A DNA stretch of 18,784 bases from CAZSNT01 sp964607765. Its GTDB lineage: Bacteria; Verrucomicrobiota; Lentisphaeria; Oligosphaerales; JABHEG01. Location of the stretch: NCBI GenBank assembly GCA_964607765.1, contig CAZSNT010000186.1, positions 1-18,784 on the forward strand, given 5' to 3'. Below are positions 1 to 9,616 of the stretch, piece by piece; position 1 is the stretch's first letter, and each line of letters begins with the position of its first letter. The translations under genes were made by a program, and so were the position numbers. Below the pieces are notes generated by a model. It had not been told where the DNA came from. It did not search any database and saw nothing but the letters and a program-made list of their open reading frames with translations.

Positions 1-3226
<3,226 letters not shown>

Positions 3227-3235
3227 GTCTGACGC

Positions 3236-3263
3236 TTGCAATAGCGCGATAGGCGTTTACATT
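3236..3263 (+). promoter_or_regulatory. Candidate sigma70-type promoter for the str/S10 cluster
   Basis: In the 73-base gap between rpoC and rpsL, TTGCAA (3236-3241) and TACATT (3258-3263) are separated by 16 bases. Each hexamer matches four of six consensus positions. Transcription would start near 3270, leaving a leader of about 30 bases before rpsL. The gap is more AT-rich than its surroundings. A promoter separating rpoBC from the str genes is common, but this one is a prediction from hexamers only. Confidence 0.4.
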
Positions 3264-3299
3264 AACAGTTCTTTTTGCCAACATATTGAGGAATCTTAG

Positions 3300-3671
3300 A
3301 TGCCGACGATCAATCAGTTGATCCGCAAGGGACGTCGGGTGAAGCCCCGCAAAGCCAGGACACGTGCTCTGTCGCAGTGTCCGCAGCGGCGCGGCGTGTG
3401 CCTGCAGGTAACCACTCGGACGCCGAAAAAGCCGAACTCCGCGTTGCGCAAGATCGCGCGTGTTCGGTTGACGAACGGCCAGGAAGTGACCGCCTACATC
3501 GGGGGTGAAGGTCACAACTTGCAGGAGCACAGTGTGGTGCTCGTGCGCGGCGGCCGCGTCCGGGATCTGCCGGGCGTTCGGTTCCACATTGTTCGTGGCA
3601 CGCTGGACTCCCTGGGAGTCGACGAACGGCGGCGCGGCCGGTCCAAGTACGGAGCGAAGCGTCCGAAGTAA
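3300..3671 (+). CDS. rpsL: 30S ribosomal protein S12
   Basis: Decoding-site protein of the 30S subunit; it contacts helices 18, 27 and 44 of 16S rRNA and controls accuracy. The 123 residues align without gaps to E. coli S12 through PNSALRK, NGQEVTAYIGGEGHNLQEHS and RSKYGAKRPK. The streptomycin-relevant loop TPKKPNS has Lys43 and Lys44. The second loop reads GGRVRDLPGVR, so position 88 is Arg (CGG at 3561-3563) rather than the usual Lys; the methylthiolation site Asp89 is kept. The ATG is preceded by GAGG at 3288-3291 with 8-base spacing. First gene of the str group, followed by rpsG after an unusually long gap. Confidence 0.99.
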   Translation: MPTINQLIRKGRRVKPRKARTRALSQCPQRRGVCLQVTTRTPKKPNSALRKIARVRLTNGQEVTAYIGGEGHNLQEHSVVLVRGGRVRDLPGVRFHIVRGTLDSLGVDERRRGRSKYGAKRPK

Positions 3672-3675
3672 TCGA

Positions 3676-3777
3676 GGCGGATGGCAGCAGCGCCATCGCC
3701 CGACCAACGTTTAACTAACGCTGTCGGCAGCAGTCGCGCAGACAGGTTGCTGGCAGTTGCTTTTTGTTTAAGACAGC
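3676..3777 (+). promoter_or_regulatory. Structured rpsL-rpsG intercistronic region, candidate S7 autoregulatory site
   Basis: The rpsL-rpsG gap is 153 bases. Four bases after the rpsL stop is a hairpin: GGC (3676-3678), bulged G, GATGGC (3680-3685), six-base loop, GCCATC (3692-3697), GCC (3698-3700). It has no U-tract, so it is unlikely to be a simple terminator. Further on, GCTGTC (3720-3725) can pair with GACAGC (3772-3777), or its CTGTC part with GACAG (3741-3745). A U-rich run (CTTTTTGTTTAAG) lies around 3760-3772. In E. coli, S7 binds this intercistronic region to repress its own translation. That the same happens here is inferred from position and structure only. Confidence 0.35.
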
Positions 3778-3814
3778 GAGGTCCGTGTTCGACGCGGGCC
3801 CGGAAGCCAAGCAC

Positions 3815-3820
3815 AGGAAG
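3815..3820 (+). promoter_or_regulatory. Ribosome binding site fixing the rpsG start
   Basis: AGGAAG lies 4 bases before the ATG at 3825. The frame is open upstream to an ATG at 3681, but that start would overlap the post-rpsL hairpin and add 48 residues with no likeness to S7. This site and homology favour 3825. Confidence 0.6.
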
Positions 3821-3824
3821 CCCC

Positions 3825-4295
3825 ATGAGAAGACGAAAAGCAGAAAAGCGGCAGCTCACCCCTGACGTGCGCTACAACAGCGAACTGGTTGCGCGGCTGA
3901 TCAACATGATCATGGAGCGCGGCAAGAAATCCGTGGCCCAGACGATTGTCTACGGCGCGCTTGACATCATCAAAGAGCGCCGCAAGGACGTCGAGCCGCT
4001 GGAGGTCTTCCTCCAGGCGCTCGAGAACGTCAAGCCGCGTCTCGAGGTGAAGAGCCGGCGTGTCGGTGGTGCCACTTACCAGGTGCCGCTGGAGGTCCCT
4101 GCCGATCGTCAGGTCGCTGTGGCCATGCGGTGGATCTGCGGGTTCGCCCGGGGCCGGCGCGGCATGCCGATGAAGCAGTCCCTGGCGGCCGAACTGCTCG
4201 ACGCGTACGACAACACGGGCAGTTCGATCAAGAAGCGTGACGATACGCACAAGATGGCAGCTGCAAACAAGGCATTTGCTCACTACCGCTGGTAG
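3825..4295 (+). CDS. rpsG: 30S ribosomal protein S7
   Basis: Primary 16S rRNA-binding protein that nucleates assembly of the 30S head and lines the E site. From ATG 3825 the protein is 156 residues, starts MRRRKAEKRQLTPDVRYNS and ends AFAHYRW, the standard length and ends for bacterial S7. Conserved GGATYQVPLEV (beta-hairpin arm) and FARGRRGMPM are present. In E. coli it is the translational regulator of the str operon, which fits the structured 153-base gap upstream. Its stop TAG overlaps a possible GTG start for fusA (TAGTG at 4293-4297). Confidence 0.98.
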   Translation: MRRRKAEKRQLTPDVRYNSELVARLINMIMERGKKSVAQTIVYGALDIIKERRKDVEPLEVFLQALENVKPRLEVKSRRVGGATYQVPLEVPADRQVAVAMRWICGFARGRRGMPMKQSLAAELLDAYDNTGSSIKKRDDTHKMAAANKAFAHYRW

Positions 4296-4339
4296 TGGAC
4301 AGGGAAGGGCAGCGGCCGCGCCGCGCCCGGACAAGACTC

Positions 4340-6454
4340 ATGATTGACGTCAAGAAAAAATCCAGCAGGACGGCAGTGGAGTCTCGTCACGTCCCTATCT
4401 CTCTCGTGCGCAATATCGGCATCATGGCTCACATCGATGCCGGCAAGACGACCCTCAGCGAGCGCATTCTGTTTTACTGCGGCGTGAACTATCGCATGGG
4501 CGAGGTGCACGAGGGTACGGCCACGATGGACTGGATGGTGCAGGAGCGTGAGCGCGGCATCACCATCACCAGCGCGGCCACTACGTGTTTCCACAACGAC
4601 CATCGCATCAACATCATCGACACCCCGGGGCACGTGGACTTCACTGCCGAGGTGGAACGGTGCTTGCGTGTCCTGGACAGCGCAGTTGCCGTGTTCTGTG
4701 CCGTGGGTGGTGTGCAGCCGCAGTCCGAAACGGTGTGGCGGCAGGCGCGCAAGTACGGCATTCCTGTGATTGCGTTCGTGAACAAGATGGACCGTGTGGG
4801 GGCGGACTTTGCCCGCGTAGTGGAAGATATGCGGGACAAACTCGATACGGTGGCTGTCCCCATTCAGCTTCCCATCGGCAGTGAAGACGAATTCGAGGGG
4901 CTCGTTGACATCATACGACGTGAGGCGCTGAGGTTCGATGAGGGCGATCGCGGCGCGACCGTGCAGCGTTCGGACGTACCGGAGTGCATGCATGACGACG
5001 TAGAGATCGCTCGCGAGTTTCTCATCGAGTGTCTGGCCGAGGTGGACGACGTTGTGATGGAACGGTTCCTGGCCGACAAGGAGCCGTCCGTTGACGAGCT
5101 CTGCGCCGCACTGCGGCGTGCCACGCTGGCTGGCGAGATTGTGCCGGTGACCTGCGGCACAGCCTTCCGTAACAAAGGCGTGCAGCCGCTGATGGATGCG
5201 GTGATTGCCTACCTGCCGTCGCCCCTGGATCACAAGGAAACGACAGGCTTCGATCCGGCCACGGGCGACGCGGTGGTGCGGCGCGTGGGCGACTCGGAGC
5301 CTTTTGCGGCGCTGGCCTTCAAACTGATGCCGGACAAGTACGTCGGCAAGCTGGTGTTTGTGCGCGTCTACTCGGGCACGATCGAGCAGGGCATGATTGT
5401 GTGTAACGCCCGCACAGGCAAGCGCCGCCGCATCGGTCGGTTGCTGCAGATGCACGCGAATCGGCGGGAGGAACGGCAACGCGTGTTCAGCGGCGACATC
5501 GCCGCGATCGTCGGATTGTCCGACACGCGGACAGGCGACACGCTGTATGTGCCGTCGCACCCGATCGCGCTGGCTCCTGTGACGTTCCCCGAACCGGTTG
5601 TGAGCATTGCGATCGAGCCGAAGTCGTCTTCGGAGCGTGACAAGCTGTTTGCGGCCCTGCAGGAGTTGGCCTATGAAGACCCCACATTCTGCGTGCGGTC
5701 GGACACCGAGACGGGCCAGACGGTCATTGCCGGTATGGGCGAACTGCACCTGGACATCATCAGGGATCGACTGGTGCGCGAGCACTGCGTCGAGGCGAAT
5801 GTCGGGACGCCCGAGGTGGCGTACCGGCAGACGATTGTCGCCGAGTCCACGTCCGATATGAAATTTGTGCGTCAGACGGGCGGGCGCGGGCAATACGGGC
5901 ATGTGGTTATCCGGGTCGCTCCTCAGCAGCGCGGGAACGGCTTCACGATCGAGCACAGCGTTGTGGGCGGACGGATTCCCAAAGAGTTTTTCCGAGCCGT
6001 GGATCGCGGACTGCGGGAGGCCGCCGATGGCGGGCTTGCCGGCGGGCATCCGCTCACCGACGTGCACGTTGAGGTGCTGGACGGTTCCCACCACGCGGTG
6101 GACTCGTCGGAGTTGGCCTTCAAAGTTGCTGCTTCCATGGCGTTGAAAGATGCAGTTTCCAGAGCGGGTGTGGCCATTCTCGAGCCGATCATGACTGCCG
6201 AGATCACCACGCCGCAGAATTATCTGGGTGATGTCATCGGGGACCTGTCGTCACGTCGCGGCAAGGTCACCGAGATCGACACCCACGCGGGGACCAGCAC
6301 GCGCGTGCTGAGTCTGGTGCCGTTGGCATCGTTGTTCGGCTACGCGACCACACTGCGTTCCCTGACCCAGGGCCGCGCGGCGTTCTCCGCGGAACCGTCG
6401 CACTTCGAACCCATACCAACCGATCTTCAGATTGAACTTTTGAGTAAAGTCTAG
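4340..6454 (+). CDS. fusA: Translation elongation factor G
   Basis: Ribosome-dependent GTPase that drives tRNA-mRNA translocation and, with RRF, ribosome recycling. GTPase motifs in order: G1 AHIDAGKTT (residues 30-38), a switch I region ending ERGITITSAATT, G3 DTPGHVDF, G4 NKMD. The G5 region reads CGTAFRNKGV. Domain IV contains GGRGQYGHVVI and the tip loop SHHAVDSSE, keeping the His that enters the decoding site. Domain V ends FGYATTLRSLTQGRA. From ATG 4340 it has 704 residues, the same as E. coli EF-G, but the Shine-Dalgarno there is weak (GGA at 4329-4331). An alternative GTG at 4295, overlapping the rpsG stop, adds 15 basic residues. Followed after 9 bases by rpsJ; tuf is not in its usual place between them. 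It looks like canonical EF-G rather than a divergent paralogue. Confidence 0.97.
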   Translation: MIDVKKKSSRTAVESRHVPISLVRNIGIMAHIDAGKTTLSERILFYCGVNYRMGEVHEGTATMDWMVQERERGITITSAATTCFHNDHRINIIDTPGHVDFTAEVERCLRVLDSAVAVFCAVGGVQPQSETVWRQARKYGIPVIAFVNKMDRVGADFARVVEDMRDKLDTVAVPIQLPIGSEDEFEGLVDIIRREALRFDEGDRGATVQRSDVPECMHDDVEIAREFLIECLAEVDDVVMERFLADKEPSVDELCAALRRATLAGEIVPVTCGTAFRNKGVQPLMDAVIAYLPSPLDHKETTGFDPATGDAVVRRVGDSEPFAALAFKLMPDKYVGKLVFVRVYSGTIEQGMIVCNARTGKRRRIGRLLQMHANRREERQRVFSGDIAAIVGLSDTRTGDTLYVPSHPIALAPVTFPEPVVSIAIEPKSSSERDKLFAALQELAYEDPTFCVRSDTETGQTVIAGMGELHLDIIRDRLVREHCVEANVGTPEVAYRQTIVAESTSDMKFVRQTGGRGQYGHVVIRVAPQQRGNGFTIEHSVVGGRIPKEFFRAVDRGLREAADGGLAGGHPLTDVHVEVLDGSHHAVDSSELAFKVAASMALKDAVSRAGVAILEPIMTAEITTPQNYLGDVIGDLSSRRGKVTEIDTHAGTSTRVLSLVPLASLFGYATTLRSLTQGRAAFSAEPSHFEPIPTDLQIELLSKV

Positions 6455-6463
6455 AGGGCAGAC

Positions 6464-6775
6464 ATGGCGAGCAAGCAGGCAATACGCATTCGGCTGCAGG
6501 CGTTTGACCATACGGTCCTGGACCAGTCGACGAATGAAATCGTCACGACAGTCCGGCGCACAGGGGCGCAGGTTTCCGGCCCGATCCCCCTGCCGACACG
6601 CATCGAGCGTTTCACAGTGAACCGCTCTCCGCACGTGAACAAGAAGTCGATGGAGCAGTTTGAGATTCGTACGCACAAACGGCTTCTTGACATCATCAAT
6701 CCGACCGCCAAGACAGTGGATGAGCTGAAGAAGCTGAATCTTCCTGCTGGTGTGGACATTGGCATCAAGATTTGA
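6464..6775 (+). CDS. rpsJ: 30S ribosomal protein S10
   Basis: 30S head protein that also acts as NusE in transcription antitermination complexes. The 103 residues include IRIRLQAFDH, RTGAQVSGPIPLPTR and SPHVNKKSMEQFEIRTHKR, matching the family along the full length. The ATG follows an AGAGGG-type site, 9 bases after the fusA stop. The separate S10-operon leader known from E. coli is absent, so expression probably depends on the str promoter or on internal promoters within fusA. The stop is 14 bases before the chosen rplC start. Confidence 0.99.
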   Translation: MASKQAIRIRLQAFDHTVLDQSTNEIVTTVRRTGAQVSGPIPLPTRIERFTVNRSPHVNKKSMEQFEIRTHKRLLDIINPTAKTVDELKKLNLPAGVDIGIKI

Positions 6776-6789
6776 CGAAGGACAGGATG

Positions 6790-7422
6790 ATGAAGGGCAT
6801 TATTGGCAGGAAGCTGGGCATGACTCAGCTGTTCGGTGAAGACGGCTGCTTGGTCCCTGTCACGGCCGTGGAAGCCGGGCCGTGCACCGTTTTGGCCGTG
6901 CGCACGGCGGAGCGGGACGGGTACTCGGCGCTGCAGCTTGGATTTGGCAAGCGCAGGGCGAAGAACGTTTCGCGCGCTGTCCGCGGGCACGTCAAGGCCG
7001 CCGGTCTGGAGGAGACGCCGCCGGCGACGATTCGTGAGGTCCGCTGGGCGGACGACGACGCGAAGGCTGTCGGCGACGTGGTCGGTCCGGATGTCTTCGC
7101 GGTCGAAGACTACGTAGACGTCACGGCCAAGAGCAAGGGGCGCGGGTTCCAAGGCGTAGTGAAGCGCTGGAACTTCGGCGGCGGTCGGGCCAGTCATGGT
7201 CGCAGCGGCGTTCGGCGTCCCGGCTCGATCGGTATGTGTGTGAGTCCGGGCAAGATCTACAAAGGCAGGAAGATGGCAGGTCGGATGGGCGGTGTCCGTC
7301 GGACCATGCAGAACCTGCGGGTTGTAGAGGTTCGGCCCGATGAGAACCTGCTTCTGATCAAAGGTTCGATTCCCGGCCCTAACGGCGGGATAGTTATCGT
7401 TCGTAGCGCATGCAAGAAATAG
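6790..7422 (+). CDS. rplC: 50S ribosomal protein L3
   Basis: Early-assembly 50S protein binding near the 3' end of 23S rRNA; its extension reaches the peptidyl transferase centre. At ATG 6790 the protein is 210 residues beginning MKGIIGRKLGMTQLFGEDG, the standard N-terminus. GAAGGA at 6777-6782 gives 7-base spacing to this ATG; the ATG at 6787 and a TTG at 6772 are less likely. Conserved KGRGFQGVVKRWNFGGG, RPGSIGM and KMAGRMG are present. The last has Arg where E. coli has the PrmB-methylated Gln. It ends 20 bases before rplD. Confidence 0.98.
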   Translation: MKGIIGRKLGMTQLFGEDGCLVPVTAVEAGPCTVLAVRTAERDGYSALQLGFGKRRAKNVSRAVRGHVKAAGLEETPPATIREVRWADDDAKAVGDVVGPDVFAVEDYVDVTAKSKGRGFQGVVKRWNFGGGRASHGRSGVRRPGSIGMCVSPGKIYKGRKMAGRMGGVRRTMQNLRVVEVRPDENLLLIKGSIPGPNGGIVIVRSACKK

Positions 7423-7442
7423 GACCATGGAGTGGCCCGTCG

Positions 7443-8087
7443 ATGAATACGACACTACCAACCTTTGATAGCCAGGGACAGGAAGCGGGCACGTTCGACG
7501 TGGACCCCTCCTGGTTGGAGCGGGAAAAAGGCGAGCAGGCCGTTCACGATACGGTTGTGGCGTTCCTCGCCAAGCAGCGTGCCGGCACTGCCAAGACCAA
7601 GACACGCAGCGAAGTGCGGGGCGGCGGCGCCAAGCCGTACCGGCAGAAGGGCACGGGTCGTGCTCGCGCCGGCAGTACACGCAGTCCGCTGTGGCGCGGT
7701 GGCGGCCGGATTTTCGGGCCGCGTCCGCGGAGCTTTGCGAAGCGTGTGAACCGCAAGGTGCAGCGTTTGGCGCTGCGTCGCGCGCTGACCGAGCGCATTG
7801 ACGAGGGTGCTGTGATTGTTGTTGACGACATCACGCTCGAAGCACCGAAGACCAAGCAGATGATTGCGTTCCTCGAGGCGATCGGCGCCGGGCAGGATGT
7901 TTTGATCGTTGCGGACGCTCTGGCGCCGACGGCTCAGATGGCCGCCCGCAACCTGCCGTGTGTCGCCGTCAAGACGCCCGGGGCATTGAACGCCTACTGG
8001 GCATTGCTTTTCGGTAAGATCGTTTTCACGCGTTCCGGCCTGGAGGCCGTGGGCTTGCGGATCAGTGGCAAGGAGCAGGCCAAATGA
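7443..8087 (+). CDS. rplD: 50S ribosomal protein L4
   Basis: 50S protein whose extended loop lines the exit tunnel at the macrolide-proximal constriction; in E. coli it also regulates the S10 operon. From ATG 7443 it has 214 residues. The conserved loop is RGGGAKPYRQKGTGRARAGS, followed by SPLWRGGGRIFGP. GGAG at 7429-7432 lies 10 bases upstream. An upstream in-frame ATG at 7410 would overlap rplC and adds 11 atypical residues, so I prefer 7443. The stop overlaps the rplW start (ATGA at 8084-8087), indicating translational coupling. Confidence 0.98.
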   Translation: MNTTLPTFDSQGQEAGTFDVDPSWLEREKGEQAVHDTVVAFLAKQRAGTAKTKTRSEVRGGGAKPYRQKGTGRARAGSTRSPLWRGGGRIFGPRPRSFAKRVNRKVQRLALRRALTERIDEGAVIVVDDITLEAPKTKQMIAFLEAIGAGQDVLIVADALAPTAQMAARNLPCVAVKTPGALNAYWALLFGKIVFTRSGLEAVGLRISGKEQAK

Positions 8088-8365
8088 GAGACCCTTACAC
8101 GATAGTACAGACCCTGTTGGTCACAGAGAAGGGCACCGAACTGATTGACGAGTACAACCAGTACACGTTCAAGGTCGCCCGTGACGCCAACAAGATCGAG
8201 ATCCGGTCCGCCGTCGAGGCGCTGTTCGACGTAAAAGTGTCTCGCGTGAACGTGATGAACCGTAAGGGCAAGCGCAAGCGGCTGCGGCGCGCCAATTACG
8301 GCAAGCGCGCAGACTGGAAGAAGGCGGTCGTGACGCTGTCTGAAGGCGCAATCGACATACTTTGA
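8084..8365 (+). CDS. rplW: 50S ribosomal protein L23
   Basis: Protein at the tunnel exit, docking site for trigger factor and the signal recognition particle. 93 residues, normal family length, with the conserved opening PYTIVQTLLVTEKG, a central KIEIRSAVEALFDVKVSRVN and the basic loop RKGKRKRLRRANYGKRADWKKA. It starts inside the last codon and stop of rplD (ATGA overlap). rplB follows after 41 bases. Confidence 0.98.
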   Translation: MRDPYTIVQTLLVTEKGTELIDEYNQYTFKVARDANKIEIRSAVEALFDVKVSRVNVMNRKGKRKRLRRANYGKRADWKKAVVTLSEGAIDIL

Positions 8366-8406
8366 TCGTTTCCGGACGTTTTTGAGATTCCACGAGGCAT
8401 TCCATA

Positions 8407-9228
8407 ATGAAGAAGTACAAAGCAACATCGCCGGGCCGTCGGCAGATGACTGTTTCGGATTTCGCCGAGCTCACGCGGTCGCAGCCCGAGAGGTCGCTGA
8501 CCGCGGGCAAGCGCTCCACGGGCGGGCGGAACAACAAGGGCCGGATCACGACGCGGTTCCGGGGCGGCGGCGTGAAGCGGCGTTACCGCAAGATCGATTT
8601 CATGCGCGACAAGGACGGCGTTCCGGCGCGCGTGGCGCACATCGAGTACGACCCGAACCGGTCGGCGCGCATCGCGCTGCTGCACTATGCGGATGGCGAG
8701 AAGCGTTACATTCTGGCCCCGGTCGGCCTGGAGCAGGGCGCTACCGTCATGAGCGGGCCGAAGGCCGAGTTCAAGCCGGGCAACGCCATGGCGCTGCGGG
8801 ATATCCCGGTCGGCGTGGCCATTCACAACATCGAGCTGGTGCCGGCGCGCGGCGCCAAGCTTGTGCGGAGCGCCGGACAGGTCGCTCAATTCCGGGCCAA
8901 GGAAGGCAACTACGCGCAGGTCAAGCTGCCCAGTGGCGAAATCCGCCTGATTCACCTCAGCTGCCGCGCGACCATTGGTCAGGTCGGCAATGTGGAGCGT
9001 GTGGGTATCGTTTTGGGTAAGGCCGGCAAGAAGCGCTATCTCGGCCGCCGGCCGCATGTGCGCGGTGTGGTCATGAACCCGGTCGACCACCCGATGGGTG
9101 GTGGTGAGGGCCGCAGCAGCGGCGGCGGGCATCCGCAGTCGCCTTGGGGGCAGTTGGCCAAGGGCTTCCGCACCCGGAACAAGAAAAAAGCGTCTTCGAA
9201 GTTCATCCTGGAGCGGAGGAAGAAATAG
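8407..9228 (+). CDS. rplB: 50S ribosomal protein L2
   Basis: Highly conserved 50S protein needed for subunit association and the peptidyl transferase region. 273 residues, normal length. Visible signatures are KRSTGGRNNKGRITTRFRGG, HNIELVPARGAKLVRSAG and NPVDHPMGGGEGRSSGGGHP. The His in DH, implicated in peptidyl transfer, is kept; the second His of the E. coli DHPH motif is Met here, a variant I recall from Bacteroidetes and some related phyla. The start is supported by GAGG at 8394-8397. The stop TAG shares its last G with the GTG start of rpsS. Confidence 0.99.
   Translation: MKKYKATSPGRRQMTVSDFAELTRSQPERSLTAGKRSTGGRNNKGRITTRFRGGGVKRRYRKIDFMRDKDGVPARVAHIEYDPNRSARIALLHYADGEKRYILAPVGLEQGATVMSGPKAEFKPGNAMALRDIPVGVAIHNIELVPARGAKLVRSAGQVAQFRAKEGNYAQVKLPSGEIRLIHLSCRATIGQVGNVERVGIVLGKAGKKRYLGRRPHVRGVVMNPVDHPMGGGEGRSSGGGHPQSPWGQLAKGFRTRNKKKASSKFILERRKK
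9215..9219 (+). promoter_or_regulatory. Ribosome binding site fixing the GTG start of rpsS
   Basis: GGAGG, 8 bases before GTG 9228 and located within the last codons of rplB. It decides for the GTG that overlaps the rplB stop over an upstream in-frame ATG at 9144 that would add 28 residues unrelated to S19. Confidence 0.75.
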
Positions 9229-9500
9229 TGAGCAGATCGGTCAAAAAGGGACCTTTTGTCGACGAGCATCTGGCGCGGAAGGTCGAGATGCAGAATCGAG
9301 CGGGCGGCAAGCGTCTGATCAAGACGTGGTCGCGTCGTTCCATGATTATGCCCGACTTCGTTGGCCACACGTTCGCCGTGCACAACGGCCGGGCCTTCGT
9401 CAACGTGTTCGTCACAGAGAACATGGTCGGGCATCGCCTCGGCGAGTTTGCGCCGACGCGGACATTCCGTACCCACGGCGCAATCAGCGGACGCGGCTGA
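9228..9500 (+). CDS. rpsS: 30S ribosomal protein S19
   Basis: 30S head protein forming a complex with S13 near the A site. From the GTG at 9228 it has 90 residues: (M)SRSVKKGPFVDEHLARKVE, then KTWSRRSMIMPDFVGHTFAVHNGR, VFVTENMVGHRLGEFAPTRTF and a short tail GAISGRG. The C-terminus is intact, so the gene is not truncated. It is the last ribosomal gene in the window; rplV, its near-universal next neighbour, is absent. A long hairpin and an unrelated acetyltransferase gene follow. Confidence 0.98.
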   Translation: MSRSVKKGPFVDEHLARKVEMQNRAGGKRLIKTWSRRSMIMPDFVGHTFAVHNGRAFVNVFVTENMVGHRLGEFAPTRTFRTHGAISGRG

Positions 9501-9537
9501 TTCGTCCGACTCGTCGCCGTTGGTTGCCGGATTCCAC

Positions 9538-9592
9538 GATCGCCGAACCTGACTGCCGCGCTGTTCAGCCAGTGCAGTCGTGTTCGGCGATT
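9538..9592 (+). terminator. Long hairpin after rpsS, probable transcript 3' end
   Basis: ATCGCCGAAC (9539-9548) and its perfect complement GTTCGGCGAT (9582-9591) form a 10-bp stem, extendable by a G-U pair. After a 2x2 internal loop, GACTGC (9551-9556) pairs with GCAGTC (9574-9579). Only TTT follows the stem, so it is a weak rho-independent terminator, or an RNA-stabilising 3' hairpin. It lies 38 bases after the rpsS stop and about 25 before the next gene, where the S10 operon would normally continue into rplV. Confidence 0.6.
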
Positions 9593-9616
9593 TGCGTTCC
9601 GGCTCGGAGACCCGCC

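Noticed and set aside
4283..6094. 603-codon open frame on the - strand opposite fusA
   Set aside because: Antisense shadow of fusA, rich in His and Arg as expected from complementing GC-rich coding sequence; no domain seen.
7363..7373. GGTTCGATTCC resembling a tRNA T-arm
   Set aside because: It encodes part of the conserved L3 C-terminus (KGSIPGP); no acceptor, D or anticodon stems surround it.
9098..9616. 5' extension of the acetyltransferase frame across rpsS and rplB
   Set aside because: It would overlap two certain ribosomal genes; homology and GGAG at 9606-9609 place the start at 9617.
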